A stretch of DNA of 64,000 nucleotides from Litorimonas sp. (lineage in GTDB: Bacteria; Pseudomonadota; Alphaproteobacteria; Caulobacterales; Maricaulaceae). The translations under genes were made by a program, and so were the position numbers. The stretch lies in assembly GCA_029936425.1 (NCBI GenBank), contig JAPYSU010000007.1, positions 77,995-141,994 on the forward strand, written 5' to 3'. Of this stretch, positions 44,568-53,524 are shown one piece after another. Below the pieces are notes generated by a model. It was not told the origin of the DNA. It saw only the letters and a program-made list of their open reading frames with translations, and did no database searches. Positions within the stretch are counted from its first letter, which is position 1, and every line of letters starts with the position of its first letter.

Positions 44568-44740
44568 AGGACCTCTGTTCTTTGAATTCCGCAGAATTTA
44601 CTCATTGCCGAAATTTTATCTACTTCAGTCATGCCATATCGCAGCAAAGGCGATAAGAGGCGGTTTGTCACATTCACATATAGCGTTCATACGTTTTTGT
44701 TCCCCTCAGTGATCTTCAATTAATAAGGCAGGAAACAGTC

Positions 44741-45175
44741 ATGAAATCCAAGGTAAACGCCAAGGCATTTTTCTGGTCTGTCCTGTTTCCCTCTCTTTTG
44801 CTGACTGGTTGCGGCGGCGATAACAGCGCGCCTTCCTCGCCTGCGTCTCAAGCAGATTTAACGCCTCTGGAAAGAGGGCAAATCATCTTCAAGCGGTGTC
44901 AGGCCTGTCACACTTTAGGAGAGGGTGAACGACATCGCGTCGGGCCAAATCTCTACGGGTTTTACGGGGCCGTGGCCGGATCCAAAGGAGATTTCAATTA
45001 TTCCAGAGCCATGACCCAGTCAGACATTGTCTGGACCGACGAAACCTTGGACGGTTATCTCACGCGTCCCAGTGATTACATGCCTGGAAACCGAATGAGC
45101 TTTATCGGACTGAAAAAGCAAGAGGATCGGGCCGCCGTTATTGAATATATGAAATCCAAAACCGGCGCCAACTGA
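44741..45175 (+). CDS. Class I cytochrome c lipoprotein
   Basis: This 144-residue c-type cytochrome has a lipobox (LTGC, Cys24), a single heme site CQACH at 53-57 and a likely distal ligand M119 in GNRMSF. The layout is that of a membrane-anchored cytochrome c550/c552 electron carrier in the periplasm. The 173 bases upstream contain no gene. The convergent outer-membrane protein gene ends one base after it. Confidence 0.93.
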   Translation: MKSKVNAKAFFWSVLFPSLLLTGCGGDNSAPSSPASQADLTPLERGQIIFKRCQACHTLGEGERHRVGPNLYGFYGAVAGSKGDFNYSRAMTQSDIVWTDETLDGYLTRPSDYMPGNRMSFIGLKKQEDRAAVIEYMKSKTGAN

Positions 45176-45176
45176 G

Positions 45177-46010
45177 CTAGAATTTTCGCCAGACGCCCGT
45201 AAACAGACCGGACTCTTTTACAACATTTCGGCCCGCCAGAGTGCGCAAGGCCCCGAACTGAATATATTGGCCGGGCTTAATTTGATACGCCAGGGACAAT
45301 TCCAATTTAGCATGATTGGACTTGGGCACAATAAACCCCTGATTTCTTTGCTCTTTTACATTAAGTCCGTAAAACTGAATCAACCCCATCCATTTTTCAT
45401 GGGGTTTTGCTCCGAGCGTAAAATCAACCTGCCATTGGCTGAAATTATCACTCTTGAGGTCATAGCGAGTTCCGATTTGAAAATCATAAAACCAATCCAG
45501 TTTTAGGTTCTTACTCGGCTTATTCGTCTCGCTTCGGCCATATAAGGCCTTTATCTCAATCTCATTATTCCGGCCCCCCAGATCGAGACGAGGATCATCC
45601 AAGCCACCATCCGCAATATATGACACCGAAAACGACGTAGCTGAATTCCGTGACTCTTTTATCTTATATTGAAAACCCAGTTTCGTTTCGTCAAAGCCGG
45701 CAAAACTCACCTCACTTCCGACGCCTTGAAATTCAATAAATTGATAGCCTGCCTGCCCGAACACCATCAAATTTTCATATAGTCCAAATTCGAGATAGAT
45801 CCGGCTGTCATTTTTTGTGAAATTCTGCAAGGGGAGCGTTTCCCCTTCCTCGTTTATAAAAGTATTTGAAGAGCTATAGGCTCCCGTCAAAATCATCTGG
45901 GCTCGAGACGGCTCCAATGTCCACGCGCCCGAAGCGGCCTCCTGGCTTAAACTTGCTGCTAGGCAGCTGAATAAAACCGCCCGAACGGATTTATACTTTA
46001 GATATTTCAT
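45177..46010 (-). CDS. Predicted outer-membrane beta-barrel protein
   Basis: This 277-residue protein of no recognised family has a signal peptide (cleavage near ASG-AW). Alternating hydrophobic strands run throughout, and the final residue is phenylalanine in VWRKF, typical of BAM-targeted barrels. The ATG at 46010 begins the signal peptide. An in-frame extension would add eleven residues in front of it. It is convergent with the cytochrome gene. Function unknown. Confidence 0.75.
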   Translation of the reverse strand: MKYLKYKSVRAVLFSCLAASLSQEAASGAWTLEPSRAQMILTGAYSSSNTFINEEGETLPLQNFTKNDSRIYLEFGLYENLMVFGQAGYQFIEFQGVGSEVSFAGFDETKLGFQYKIKESRNSATSFSVSYIADGGLDDPRLDLGGRNNEIEIKALYGRSETNKPSKNLKLDWFYDFQIGTRYDLKSDNFSQWQVDFTLGAKPHEKWMGLIQFYGLNVKEQRNQGFIVPKSNHAKLELSLAYQIKPGQYIQFGALRTLAGRNVVKESGLFTGVWRKF

Positions 46011-46107
46011 TCTCGCACCCCGAAAGGTTTTTAATCTTTGCAACCTTGCGACGTCAAATGATAAGAGAGGATTTCAAACCAACCGGAAAGGCCCTGCCCT
46101 AAACTCA

Positions 46108-46890
46108 ATGGCCGAACATGAATTTCAAAAACTGGCCTTTGTCGCCAGCCGCAAGCCGGATGCGCAGCATTCGCTAAAAGCGCTTATTGATCGATATGGC
46201 AATGTTGATGCGGCGCAGGCCGACGCGATCGTCGCTCTTGGCGGAGACGGTTTCATGCTGGAAACCTTGCGTCGCCATACGGTTCTGGTTCAGCGCGGCC
46301 TGCCGGTTTACGGCATGAACCGGGGAACCGTCGGATTTTTAATGAACGCCTATTCCGAAGAAAATCTGAATGAGCGTCTTGCTGCCGCTGAAAAAACGAC
46401 GGTCCGCCCTCTGAAAATGATGGCAGAAGCCAAAGGCGGACGATTTGAAGATCTTGCTTTTAACGAAATCTCCCTGTTTCGCCAAACTCAACAGGCCGCC
46501 CATATTTCTGTGACCGTTGATGGACATGAGCGTCTGGAAAAATTGATAGCGGACGGCATTCTTGTCGCAACCCCCGCAGGATCAACGGCCTATAACTTAT
46601 CAGCTCACGGCCCTGTCGTCCCTCTAGGATCACGTATACTAGCCTTGACGCCCATCAGCGCCTTTCGGCCCCGGCGCTGGCGCGGGGCTCTTCTCAACGC
46701 GAATGCAACGGTTGAGTTCACGGTATTAGACCCTAAGCGCCGCCCCGTCTCAGTCTCTGCCGATAACCAGGAAATCCGGGACGTTACTTATGTGAAAGTT
46801 CACGAGGACCATGGGAAAAAACTCAATCTGCTCTTCGACGCCGACCACGGATTGGACGAAAAAATCCTGCGTGAACAGTTTTCGACTTAA
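46108..46890 (+). CDS. nadK: NAD kinase
   Basis: NadK phosphorylates NAD to NADP. The 260-residue protein has the catalytic GGDGFML motif (D47), the NRGTVGFLMN segment near 73-82 and the TPAGSTAYNLSAHGP loop. This short form, without the long N-terminal region of E. coli NadK, is usual in alphaproteobacteria. Its stop overlaps the end of the convergent DUF2336 gene by four bases. Confidence 0.96.
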   Translation: MAEHEFQKLAFVASRKPDAQHSLKALIDRYGNVDAAQADAIVALGGDGFMLETLRRHTVLVQRGLPVYGMNRGTVGFLMNAYSEENLNERLAAAEKTTVRPLKMMAEAKGGRFEDLAFNEISLFRQTQQAAHISVTVDGHERLEKLIADGILVATPAGSTAYNLSAHGPVVPLGSRILALTPISAFRPRRWRGALLNANATVEFTVLDPKRRPVSVSADNQEIRDVTYVKVHEDHGKKLNLLFDADHGLDEKILREQFST

Positions 46891-48017
46891 GCGGACTTTC
46901 GGCTTTTGCCTTCCAGTCCGTCGAGAATACCGAGGAAATATTCACTATCGTCTTCTGACAGCTCAAACGGCAGGGTCAGAAGCCTTTCGATCATTTTTAT
47001 TTGAAACTCTGCGGCCGTTAATTTTCCGCCGGAGATTTCAATATCCGTATAAAGTTTTAGCGCTTCACTCATAAACCGGGTTTGGGAATCCTTGAAACCC
47101 GCCTTGGCACAGAGGCCGCGCAGCGCAAACGGCCCCGTATCATGGAGCATCAGAACGACTTTTCGAACGCTAAGCTCTGCCAGGGACGCCAGACAATAAT
47201 GCACGAGGCTCACTTTGCCCAGGCCCATCGCCCGCAGGGTCAGTTCCGGAGTCAGGCGGCCATTCTCTTTCAGGGAAGCGACAAGGTTTTGTAAGGTCTT
47301 CTCTGAAAAGTGATCATTGGTCAGCTGAACCAGAGTCCGTTCATGGGTTTCCCGGCCAATCAAATGCGACTTTTTTTCGGATAAATTGGCGCGTCCTTGC
47401 AATCTCTTCGCAATATCTTCGGCAGACGCGGCCACGAGTTTTTCAACAACCGGCATCGGCATGGACGCCCGGTTCAACATCGCCTGCCGGATAAAATCAT
47501 CTTCCCTATATGTCTCAATCATGGCCTCGGCGGCTTCGTCCGTGATCGTGAGGCTGTCATTCGCGGCGATCTGACGGGCCGAAACGCAATCCCCCGTATC
47601 GATCAAGCTCAAAATAATACGATTGGACAGATTTTTTCTGGCGGCGACCGCCCTCACCTTTCCGGCCATACCGGATTTCAAAACCTGCATTAAATCTTCG
47701 TCGGTCAGAAGCGGCGAATGCGTTATGAGAGGAACAGCAATGGAGTCTATATCTTCAAGTAAACGCGACAAAACGGGTTTGGGGAGGAAAGGAGAGTTTC
47801 TAAGTGTTATGGCCAGTGACCGCCTGACAAGCTCCGATACATCCTCGCTGATGACAGAAATCAAGCGGTTGGCATAGTCTCGATCAGCTTTACTTAAATC
47901 TGGCTCCAGAATAACTTTCGCAAGCCGCATCGTCGCATGACTGCGTTTTTCAGGATCCGGATCCTGTACGGCTTGCCGCACATCTTCCGTCTTCAAGCGT
48001 TCTAAATCCTCAACCAT
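46887..48017 (-). CDS. DUF2336 protein with HEAT-like repeats
   Basis: This 376-residue protein belongs to the alphaproteobacterial DUF2336 family. It is predicted to be cytoplasmic and mostly helical, with HEAT-like units such as LVRRSLAITLRNSPFLPKPVLSRL. No catalytic motif is visible and the family's role is unknown. It ends on top of the nadK stop. Confidence 0.85.
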   Translation of the reverse strand: MVEDLERLKTEDVRQAVQDPDPEKRSHATMRLAKVILEPDLSKADRDYANRLISVISEDVSELVRRSLAITLRNSPFLPKPVLSRLLEDIDSIAVPLITHSPLLTDEDLMQVLKSGMAGKVRAVAARKNLSNRIILSLIDTGDCVSARQIAANDSLTITDEAAEAMIETYREDDFIRQAMLNRASMPMPVVEKLVAASAEDIAKRLQGRANLSEKKSHLIGRETHERTLVQLTNDHFSEKTLQNLVASLKENGRLTPELTLRAMGLGKVSLVHYCLASLAELSVRKVVLMLHDTGPFALRGLCAKAGFKDSQTRFMSEALKLYTDIEISGGKLTAAEFQIKMIERLLTLPFELSEDDSEYFLGILDGLEGKSRKSA

Positions 48018-48089
48018 ACCCTGATCTATCCCAAACAGGGTTAATCAGGCGTTAGGACTTTGGGTAAGAGCTCTGTTTTTTGGAAAAAA

Positions 48090-48166
48090 TGGTACCGCCT
48101 CTTGGTCTCGAACCAAGGACCTCCGGTTCCACAAACCGGCGCTCTAACCAACTGAGCTAAGGCGGC
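48090..48166 (-). tRNA. tRNA-His (GTG)
   Basis: The 77-base gene folds into a full cloverleaf. The acceptor is GCCGCCT/AGGCGGT, the anticodon loop TTGTGGA gives GTG, the T-loop is TTCGAGA, and CCA is encoded. The discriminator base is A73 and the first pair is G1:U72. Nearly all bacterial tRNA-His genes have C73 paired with an extra G-1. A73 with G1:U72 is the atypical form known from an alphaproteobacterial clade that includes Caulobacter. Confidence 0.97.
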
Positions 48167-48250
48167 CCAACAATGTGGCGGGACACCTAGCTTAAGGACC
48201 CCCGCCATTCAAGTCGTTTTTATAGTCTGATGTGAGCAAATTTCAAAGAC

Positions 48251-49195
48251 TCAGGTGTTTATATTTCTAAAGCCCCGTGACCCTAATCTTTCCTGACGGA
48301 CGATATAATCATTCAGAACCTGCGCCCGAACCGCAGGATCGGGATGAGTAGACAGAAATTGTGGTTGACGACTCGGACTATCCGCCGCCATTTTTTCCCA
48401 CAAGCGAACCGCCTGATAGGGATCATATCCGGCCCTTTGCATGTAATTCACGCCCAGCTTGTCGGACTCTGTTTCATGCCTACGTGAATAAGGCAGAAGA
48501 ATTCCAATTTGCGAGCCAAGTCCCAAAGCAGTCACAAGCATTTGTGTGTTCCGATTGGCGCCGTCTACGCAGGACCTCCGCTGCGCCGCTGCCACATTAT
48601 CGCATTTGCCGGAGAAAAGAGAACTGCCGATGAGCGTTCCGCCAAGGACAGCCCCTTGCGAAGCTATTTGCATGGACATTCTCTCCCGAGCGTGAGCCGC
48701 GGCGACATGGCCGACCTCATGGCCCATGATTCCGGCGATCTGGTCATCATTATCGGTAAAATCCATCATGCCCTTGTAAAATCCGACCCGATTACCCGGC
48801 AGGACAAACGCATTTTTGGTGTCCGTATCGAAAACGGCATAATCCCATGTCTGATTGGCGCGCCCGGCCCCTCTCGAGATGCGGTTCCCAATATTTCGGA
48901 GGCGCCGCGTATAGCGTGGGTCATTGGTCGTCGGGGTTTCCTGTTTCAGATCCGCCCAGGATGCGGCCGCCATACTATCCAATGCATCTCCGCTCGGCGC
49001 GAGGCCTACAAATTGAGACCGGCCTGTCACCGGATTAGTGGTGCAGCTGGCCAAAGCTGCGGCGGCACCGCCCCCGGCAATGGATTTTACAAATGCTCTC
49101 CGGCCTGTTGAACGTTTTTTCTCCTCAGCGCCTGTAGCGGCCTGATTTGAAAGCTTCACCTTTGCCGGGTGTGTATGGGTGTGGTTGAAACACAT
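48251..49195 (-). CDS. M48 metalloprotease with Tat-type lipoprotein signal
   Basis: This 314-residue zinc protease has HEVGH at 159-163 and the third ligand E243 in HETESDK, like the LoiP/YcaL periplasmic group. The N-terminus is unusual. An ATG with a strong AGGAGG gives a 31-residue lead containing C2, H5, H7 and H9. Then come a twin-arginine (GRRAFVKS, R32-R33), an alanine-rich core and the lipobox LASC (C51). This predicts export by the Tat system, folded, followed by lipidation. Confidence 0.9.
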   Translation of the reverse strand: MCFNHTHTHPAKVKLSNQAATGAEEKKRSTGRRAFVKSIAGGGAAAALASCTTNPVTGRSQFVGLAPSGDALDSMAAASWADLKQETPTTNDPRYTRRLRNIGNRISRGAGRANQTWDYAVFDTDTKNAFVLPGNRVGFYKGMMDFTDNDDQIAGIMGHEVGHVAAAHARERMSMQIASQGAVLGGTLIGSSLFSGKCDNVAAAQRRSCVDGANRNTQMLVTALGLGSQIGILLPYSRRHETESDKLGVNYMQRAGYDPYQAVRLWEKMAADSPSRQPQFLSTHPDPAVRAQVLNDYIVRQERLGSRGFRNINT

Positions 49196-49377
49196 TGTGC
49201 CTGTCCTCCTATCGCGACGTGTATTTGATGGCTGAACGAACGCTCAAAAACCTATCTTAATTCTGCCAGAGTTTATACCTAAGTTCTTATTTATATCCGC
49301 AGTTACAGGAGGAACGCTTTGTCTTTCAAAACAGTTCCTTCATAAAGGCAAAGCTGTTGATTGGTTATGGAGATTTC
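49196..49377 (+). other. 182-bp divergent intergenic region before the AsmA gene
   Basis: It holds a strong AGGAGG (about 49308) followed by a TTG that opens eight codons (SFKTVPS-like) ending in TAA. No protein match is possible at this length, and a leader peptide is only a possibility. No terminator is seen. Confidence 0.25.
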
Positions 49378-52300
49378 ATGCGTAAGCTTATCATCGGAGC
49401 TGGAGTTGTTTTCATTCTCCTTATTGGGGCTTTTATCATCGTGCCGGGTCTGATCCCGTCTGATGTCTATAAACAGAAGATTGAAACCCAGCTTTCCAAA
49501 GAGGTCGGACGCGACGTTACAATTTCCGGAAACGTACGGGTTCAATCCTTTCCGCTAATCCGGGCCAAAACCAATGGCGTTCGCATTGAGAACTATGAAG
49601 GCTTCTCGGATAGGCCTTTCCTGAGTGTTGAAGAGCTGGAGGCCCGCATTCGCCTTTTCCCTCTCTTGGCCAAACGGGTCGAAATTGCCGGTTTCAACCT
49701 CATCAAACCTGAAATCTCGCTTGAGCGGCTCGCTGATGGCCGGGCGAATTGGGAAAGTCTTGCAGAAAATCAGGAAACGGAAACGGCCCCGGAACCTGCG
49801 ACACCTTTTGCACGGGATGGACGCTTCAACAGTCTTGACCCGCAAATTGAGGCGTTCAATCTCATCGACGGCCAAATTACTTATAGTGATGCCGTCTCTG
49901 GCAAAAATTATGATGCTTCCGATATTGACGGTTTCCTGTCCCTGCCGGGCTTGTCTGAACCGCTCGAAATGGATTTGAGTCTGACATATCAGGGGGAACG
50001 CGGCGAAATCGATATGACCCTTGACAATGTCCGCGCCTTTCTGGAGGGGCAAGAAGCGCCGTTCAAGGCCGACCTTAAAACGGGCTTTGCCAATATTTTG
50101 GCTGACGGTAGGTTCCTTGCCTCCCCTGAGATGGACTTTCAAGTCGCCCTGGAGTCGGAAATCACCGATCCAGCAGCAATTCAGAACCTGAGTCCGAAAG
50201 ATATACCTTATCTCGGCCTGTTGAATAATCTGAAAGCCAAAGGAAATTTTAGTCAGATTGCAGGCCTCATTAAAGCAAATGACACAGATATCGAAGCCGA
50301 AGGGGACGCTTTGAGCGGGCGTTTTACCGGCTCTGCGACTCTCGGCGAAACGCCTGTTTTGAACGGCGAAACAAATTTTAAAATTACAGATTTTGCCGCG
50401 TTGAAACCCTATCTTCCGGAAGAAACGCCAAATCTTGATATGATGCGATCACTTGAGGGAAAAGCGAGCCTAAGCGGAACGCCCAACGGGTTCGCCGCCA
50501 AATCTATAGAAATGGACCTCACGGGAGCTGACTTTTCCGCGCAATTTAACGGCATGGCGGATTATTCTGACGCCGGAATTACGGCGAACGGCACATTTGA
50601 TACAAACGTACAGAATGCCGCAAATCTGGCCCAGACGGCCAAAGTAGAAAGCCCCTATGCCGCCCTATTTAAAACTCTCACGGCATCAGGAGAGCTAACC
50701 TATTCGCCAGAAACAATATCCGTCTCAAATCTGGAAGCGACCGCATCTGACGGCGCCGTGAACGGACGTTATGCAGGCAATATCAGCCTGGCGGACACTC
50801 CAAAAGCCAATGGCCAGTTCACCCTCGATATCCCGGACTTTACAAAGGTTGCAGAAACCCTTCCGACTGACTCGCCCTATTCCAAGTCGGTAAAAACGGT
50901 CAAAGCGTCCGGTGACATCAGGACAGAGGGCGAAACCTTTATTTTAAATAATCTTGAAGCCGCTCTCAGCGAAGGACTACTCAACGCAACATTCTCGGGA
51001 CAAGGGAAATATGCCTTGAACGACAGCGAGGCTCTCTCCCTGGACGGAGCGCTCACCAGTGAAATCACGGATGTAAGGGCGTTGGCCGCGCTGAACGGAA
51101 CAGAGCTTTCTCCGGATACCGAGTCCGGGGCCATTTATGAGCGATTTACAATCAACGGCGACATCGCCGGCGTTTCGGATAAGTTGACACTTTCCAATGC
51201 TGAAATTGGATTTGACGACATTAGAGGGAGCGGAGACATCTCCGCCACTCTGCAAGAACCCCGTCCTCTGATTGAGGGCAATATTGCTCTGCAAGGACTC
51301 GATCTGCGCCCTTATATGGCCAGTTACAGCACTCAAAATCCTGAAGGCGAAATTCAGCCCTGGAGCGAAGCGCCTCTAAATCTGGCGCCCTTTCAATCTG
51401 TTGATGCCAATCTTGAGGTCACGACCCAAAATGTGATTACCGACCGGCTAAAACTGGGCCAGTCGGAGATGAGTGTGACTTTATATGACGGCGTCTTAAA
51501 AGCAGACCTGCCGAGAATGGCGCTTTATGGCGGAAATGGCAGAATGGATTTGACCTTTGATGCGTCAAAATCCGTTCCGTCGCTGGCCTTGACGGCTGGG
51601 CTGAATGATCTCAACGGCAACAGTTTTCTCTCTGCCATTGCCGGTTTTACCAAAGCCTCGGGCGAAGCAAAAACAGAACTATCCATAACGTCTTCCGGCC
51701 GCAGCCAGGCAGAGCTGATGAAAGGTCTGAACGGCCAAGGCGGGTTCGGACTGTTCGATGGGCAAATTCAGGGCATTGACGCAACCAAGTTTTTGACGGG
51801 ATTAGAGGAGGCTTTAAAATCCAGAAGCCTGCCCTCCGGGATAGGCAGTTCTCAAGTTACGAAATTTAAGGACCTAGGCGGATTATTTGAAATTAACGAG
51901 GGTGTTGTCAGTCTTAACGAATTTACGCTGGCCGCTATCGGCGTAAGGGCAGAGGGCGCTGGCACAATCGATTTGGGGCAGCAAACCATGGATTTCCGTT
52001 TTCGGCCGAGGCTTACGGGCGAAGGCGCCAATAAACTAGGTAGTTTTGGTATCCCCGTCCGGTTTGCCGGGGAATTCGGGCAAGCCTCCCCTGGCCTCGA
52101 CACGGAGTTTTTAAGCAAAATTGTGGCGGAGCGCGCCAAGCAGGAAGTCAGGTCCCGTCTGGAAGATGAGGCTCAGGGATCCATTGGGGGTATTCTGGGC
52201 GGCGTGTTGGGAGGTAGAAAGGAGCCGTCAGATTCTGCGGCTAAAACCGAGACACCGAAAGATACCGAACAGGCGGAAGGATCAGAGACGGACTCTCAAG

Positions 52301-52404
52301 TCGATTCGGAAACCACAAGCGAAACGGAAGAAAAGAAAGAAGAGACCGAAGAAGAGAAGAGTGATATTGAAAAAGCCTTGGGCTCCTTGTTCGGAGATAG
52401 GTAA
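49378..52404 (+). CDS. AsmA-family envelope protein
   Basis: This 1008-residue protein has an N-terminal transmembrane helix (about 3-25) and the AsmA start signature (VYKQKIETQLSKEVGRDVTISG). A long repetitive beta-rich periplasmic region follows, then an AsmA C-terminal domain (about 640-900). The last 80 residues are acidic and low-complexity before IEKALGSLFGDR. The family is linked to outer-membrane lipid and protein homeostasis. The ATG at 49378 with GGAG upstream is preferred to a TTG at 49357. It is the second AsmA-superfamily protein in this window. Confidence 0.92.
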   Translation: MRKLIIGAGVVFILLIGAFIIVPGLIPSDVYKQKIETQLSKEVGRDVTISGNVRVQSFPLIRAKTNGVRIENYEGFSDRPFLSVEELEARIRLFPLLAKRVEIAGFNLIKPEISLERLADGRANWESLAENQETETAPEPATPFARDGRFNSLDPQIEAFNLIDGQITYSDAVSGKNYDASDIDGFLSLPGLSEPLEMDLSLTYQGERGEIDMTLDNVRAFLEGQEAPFKADLKTGFANILADGRFLASPEMDFQVALESEITDPAAIQNLSPKDIPYLGLLNNLKAKGNFSQIAGLIKANDTDIEAEGDALSGRFTGSATLGETPVLNGETNFKITDFAALKPYLPEETPNLDMMRSLEGKASLSGTPNGFAAKSIEMDLTGADFSAQFNGMADYSDAGITANGTFDTNVQNAANLAQTAKVESPYAALFKTLTASGELTYSPETISVSNLEATASDGAVNGRYAGNISLADTPKANGQFTLDIPDFTKVAETLPTDSPYSKSVKTVKASGDIRTEGETFILNNLEAALSEGLLNATFSGQGKYALNDSEALSLDGALTSEITDVRALAALNGTELSPDTESGAIYERFTINGDIAGVSDKLTLSNAEIGFDDIRGSGDISATLQEPRPLIEGNIALQGLDLRPYMASYSTQNPEGEIQPWSEAPLNLAPFQSVDANLEVTTQNVITDRLKLGQSEMSVTLYDGVLKADLPRMALYGGNGRMDLTFDASKSVPSLALTAGLNDLNGNSFLSAIAGFTKASGEAKTELSITSSGRSQAELMKGLNGQGGFGLFDGQIQGIDATKFLTGLEEALKSRSLPSGIGSSQVTKFKDLGGLFEINEGVVSLNEFTLAAIGVRAEGAGTIDLGQQTMDFRFRPRLTGEGANKLGSFGIPVRFAGEFGQASPGLDTEFLSKIVAERAKQEVRSRLEDEAQGSIGGILGGVLGGRKEPSDSAAKTETPKDTEQAEGSETDSQVDSETTSETEEKKEETEEEKSDIEKALGSLFGDR

Positions 52405-52529
52405 TTTTGCCTCAAATTCCACTCAAAAGCCGCAAGGCGCAAATTCACGCCGAGAGAGAGCGGATTTGCATGATGATTTCTCTCTAGCGGCTTATTAGTT
52501 CAACCCTATTAACTCAGCTGGGAATTTTT

Positions 52530-53390
52530 ATGATAGACGATCCGATTATTGCCTCTCAAACCCCCGCCGAAGATTTTACAATCAAGCAGGTTTGGGACGC
52601 TTATACTGATGAAGAACATGGCGTCTGGGATACACTCTATGACCGTCAGGCAGAGCTTCTAAAAGGCCGAACCACGAAAGAGTTTCTGGACGGGCTGCAA
52701 AAGCTCTCCTTAAGTGACGGCGGCATTCCGAACCTTGAGGATTTAAATCCAAAACTAAAAGCGCTGACGGGCTGGACCGTTGTCATGGTGCCGCACCTTG
52801 TCCCGGATGATGTGTTTTTCAATCATTTGGCCAATCGACGTTTTCCGGCAGGACGATTTATCAGAAAAGCAGATCAACTCGATTATCTTCAGGAACCCGA
52901 TATCTTTCATGATATTTTCGGACATGTGCCGCTTCTGACCCAGCCGATATTTGCTGATTATATGGAAGCTTACGGCAAAGGCGGGTTACGATCCTTGGAG
53001 TATGATGGTCTGAAAAACCTCGCCCGTCTATATTGGTATACTGTAGAATTCGGACTGATAAACACGCCCGAAGGTCTCCGCCATTACGGGGCAGGAATCG
53101 TCTCCTCTTATGGCGAAGCCCAATATAGCCTGGAGAGCCCGTCCCCACACCGCCTGAAATTTGATCTCCTGCGGGTCATGCAAACGGATTATAAAATTGA
53201 CGATTATCAGGACGTTTATTTCGTTATCGATTCTTTTGAGCAATTATTCGAGGCGACACAGAAAGACTTTGCGCCCCTTTATGACAAGCTCTCCAAAATA
53301 TCGGGCAGTCATACACCTCAGACCATTCTGGAAACGGATGACGTTATTCAACATGGCACGTTAGAATATAGTCAAAGCAAATCGACCTAA
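52530..53390 (+). CDS. phhA: Phenylalanine 4-monooxygenase
   Basis: PhhA hydroxylates phenylalanine to tyrosine with tetrahydropterin and non-heme iron. The 286-residue protein has the iron ligands H127 and H132 in FHDIFGHVPLL and E173 in YTVEFGL. This is the single-domain bacterial form, without a regulatory ACT domain. No pterin carbinolamine dehydratase (phhB) or Lrp-type regulator is adjacent. Confidence 0.96.
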   Translation: MIDDPIIASQTPAEDFTIKQVWDAYTDEEHGVWDTLYDRQAELLKGRTTKEFLDGLQKLSLSDGGIPNLEDLNPKLKALTGWTVVMVPHLVPDDVFFNHLANRRFPAGRFIRKADQLDYLQEPDIFHDIFGHVPLLTQPIFADYMEAYGKGGLRSLEYDGLKNLARLYWYTVEFGLINTPEGLRHYGAGIVSSYGEAQYSLESPSPHRLKFDLLRVMQTDYKIDDYQDVYFVIDSFEQLFEATQKDFAPLYDKLSKISGSHTPQTILETDDVIQHGTLEYSQSKST

Positions 53391-53471
53391 GACCCTCCAT
53401 ATTCCTCTGGCTGACCTGATCTGGCGCCGAGTTAATCTGGGCCTGCCATAGAATATAATAATCATTTGCCA

Positions 53472-53500
53472 TAAAAAAGCCCGGCTCGGAGCCGGGCTTT
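53472..53500 (-). terminator. Intrinsic terminator of the first ompA gene
   Basis: The arms aaagcccggc and gccgggcttt (53476-53485, 53491-53500) lead on the minus strand into a run of T. An A/T context on both sides means it may also stop phhA transcripts. A near copy lies after the second ompA gene. Confidence 0.85.
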
Positions 53501-53524
53501 CTAATTTTAATTTAGACCTAAGTC

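Noticed and set aside
49308..49352. Eight-codon leader peptide before the AsmA gene
   Set aside because: It has a strong AGGAGG but a TTG start, no repeated codons and no terminator structure, so it is too weak to annotate as a gene.
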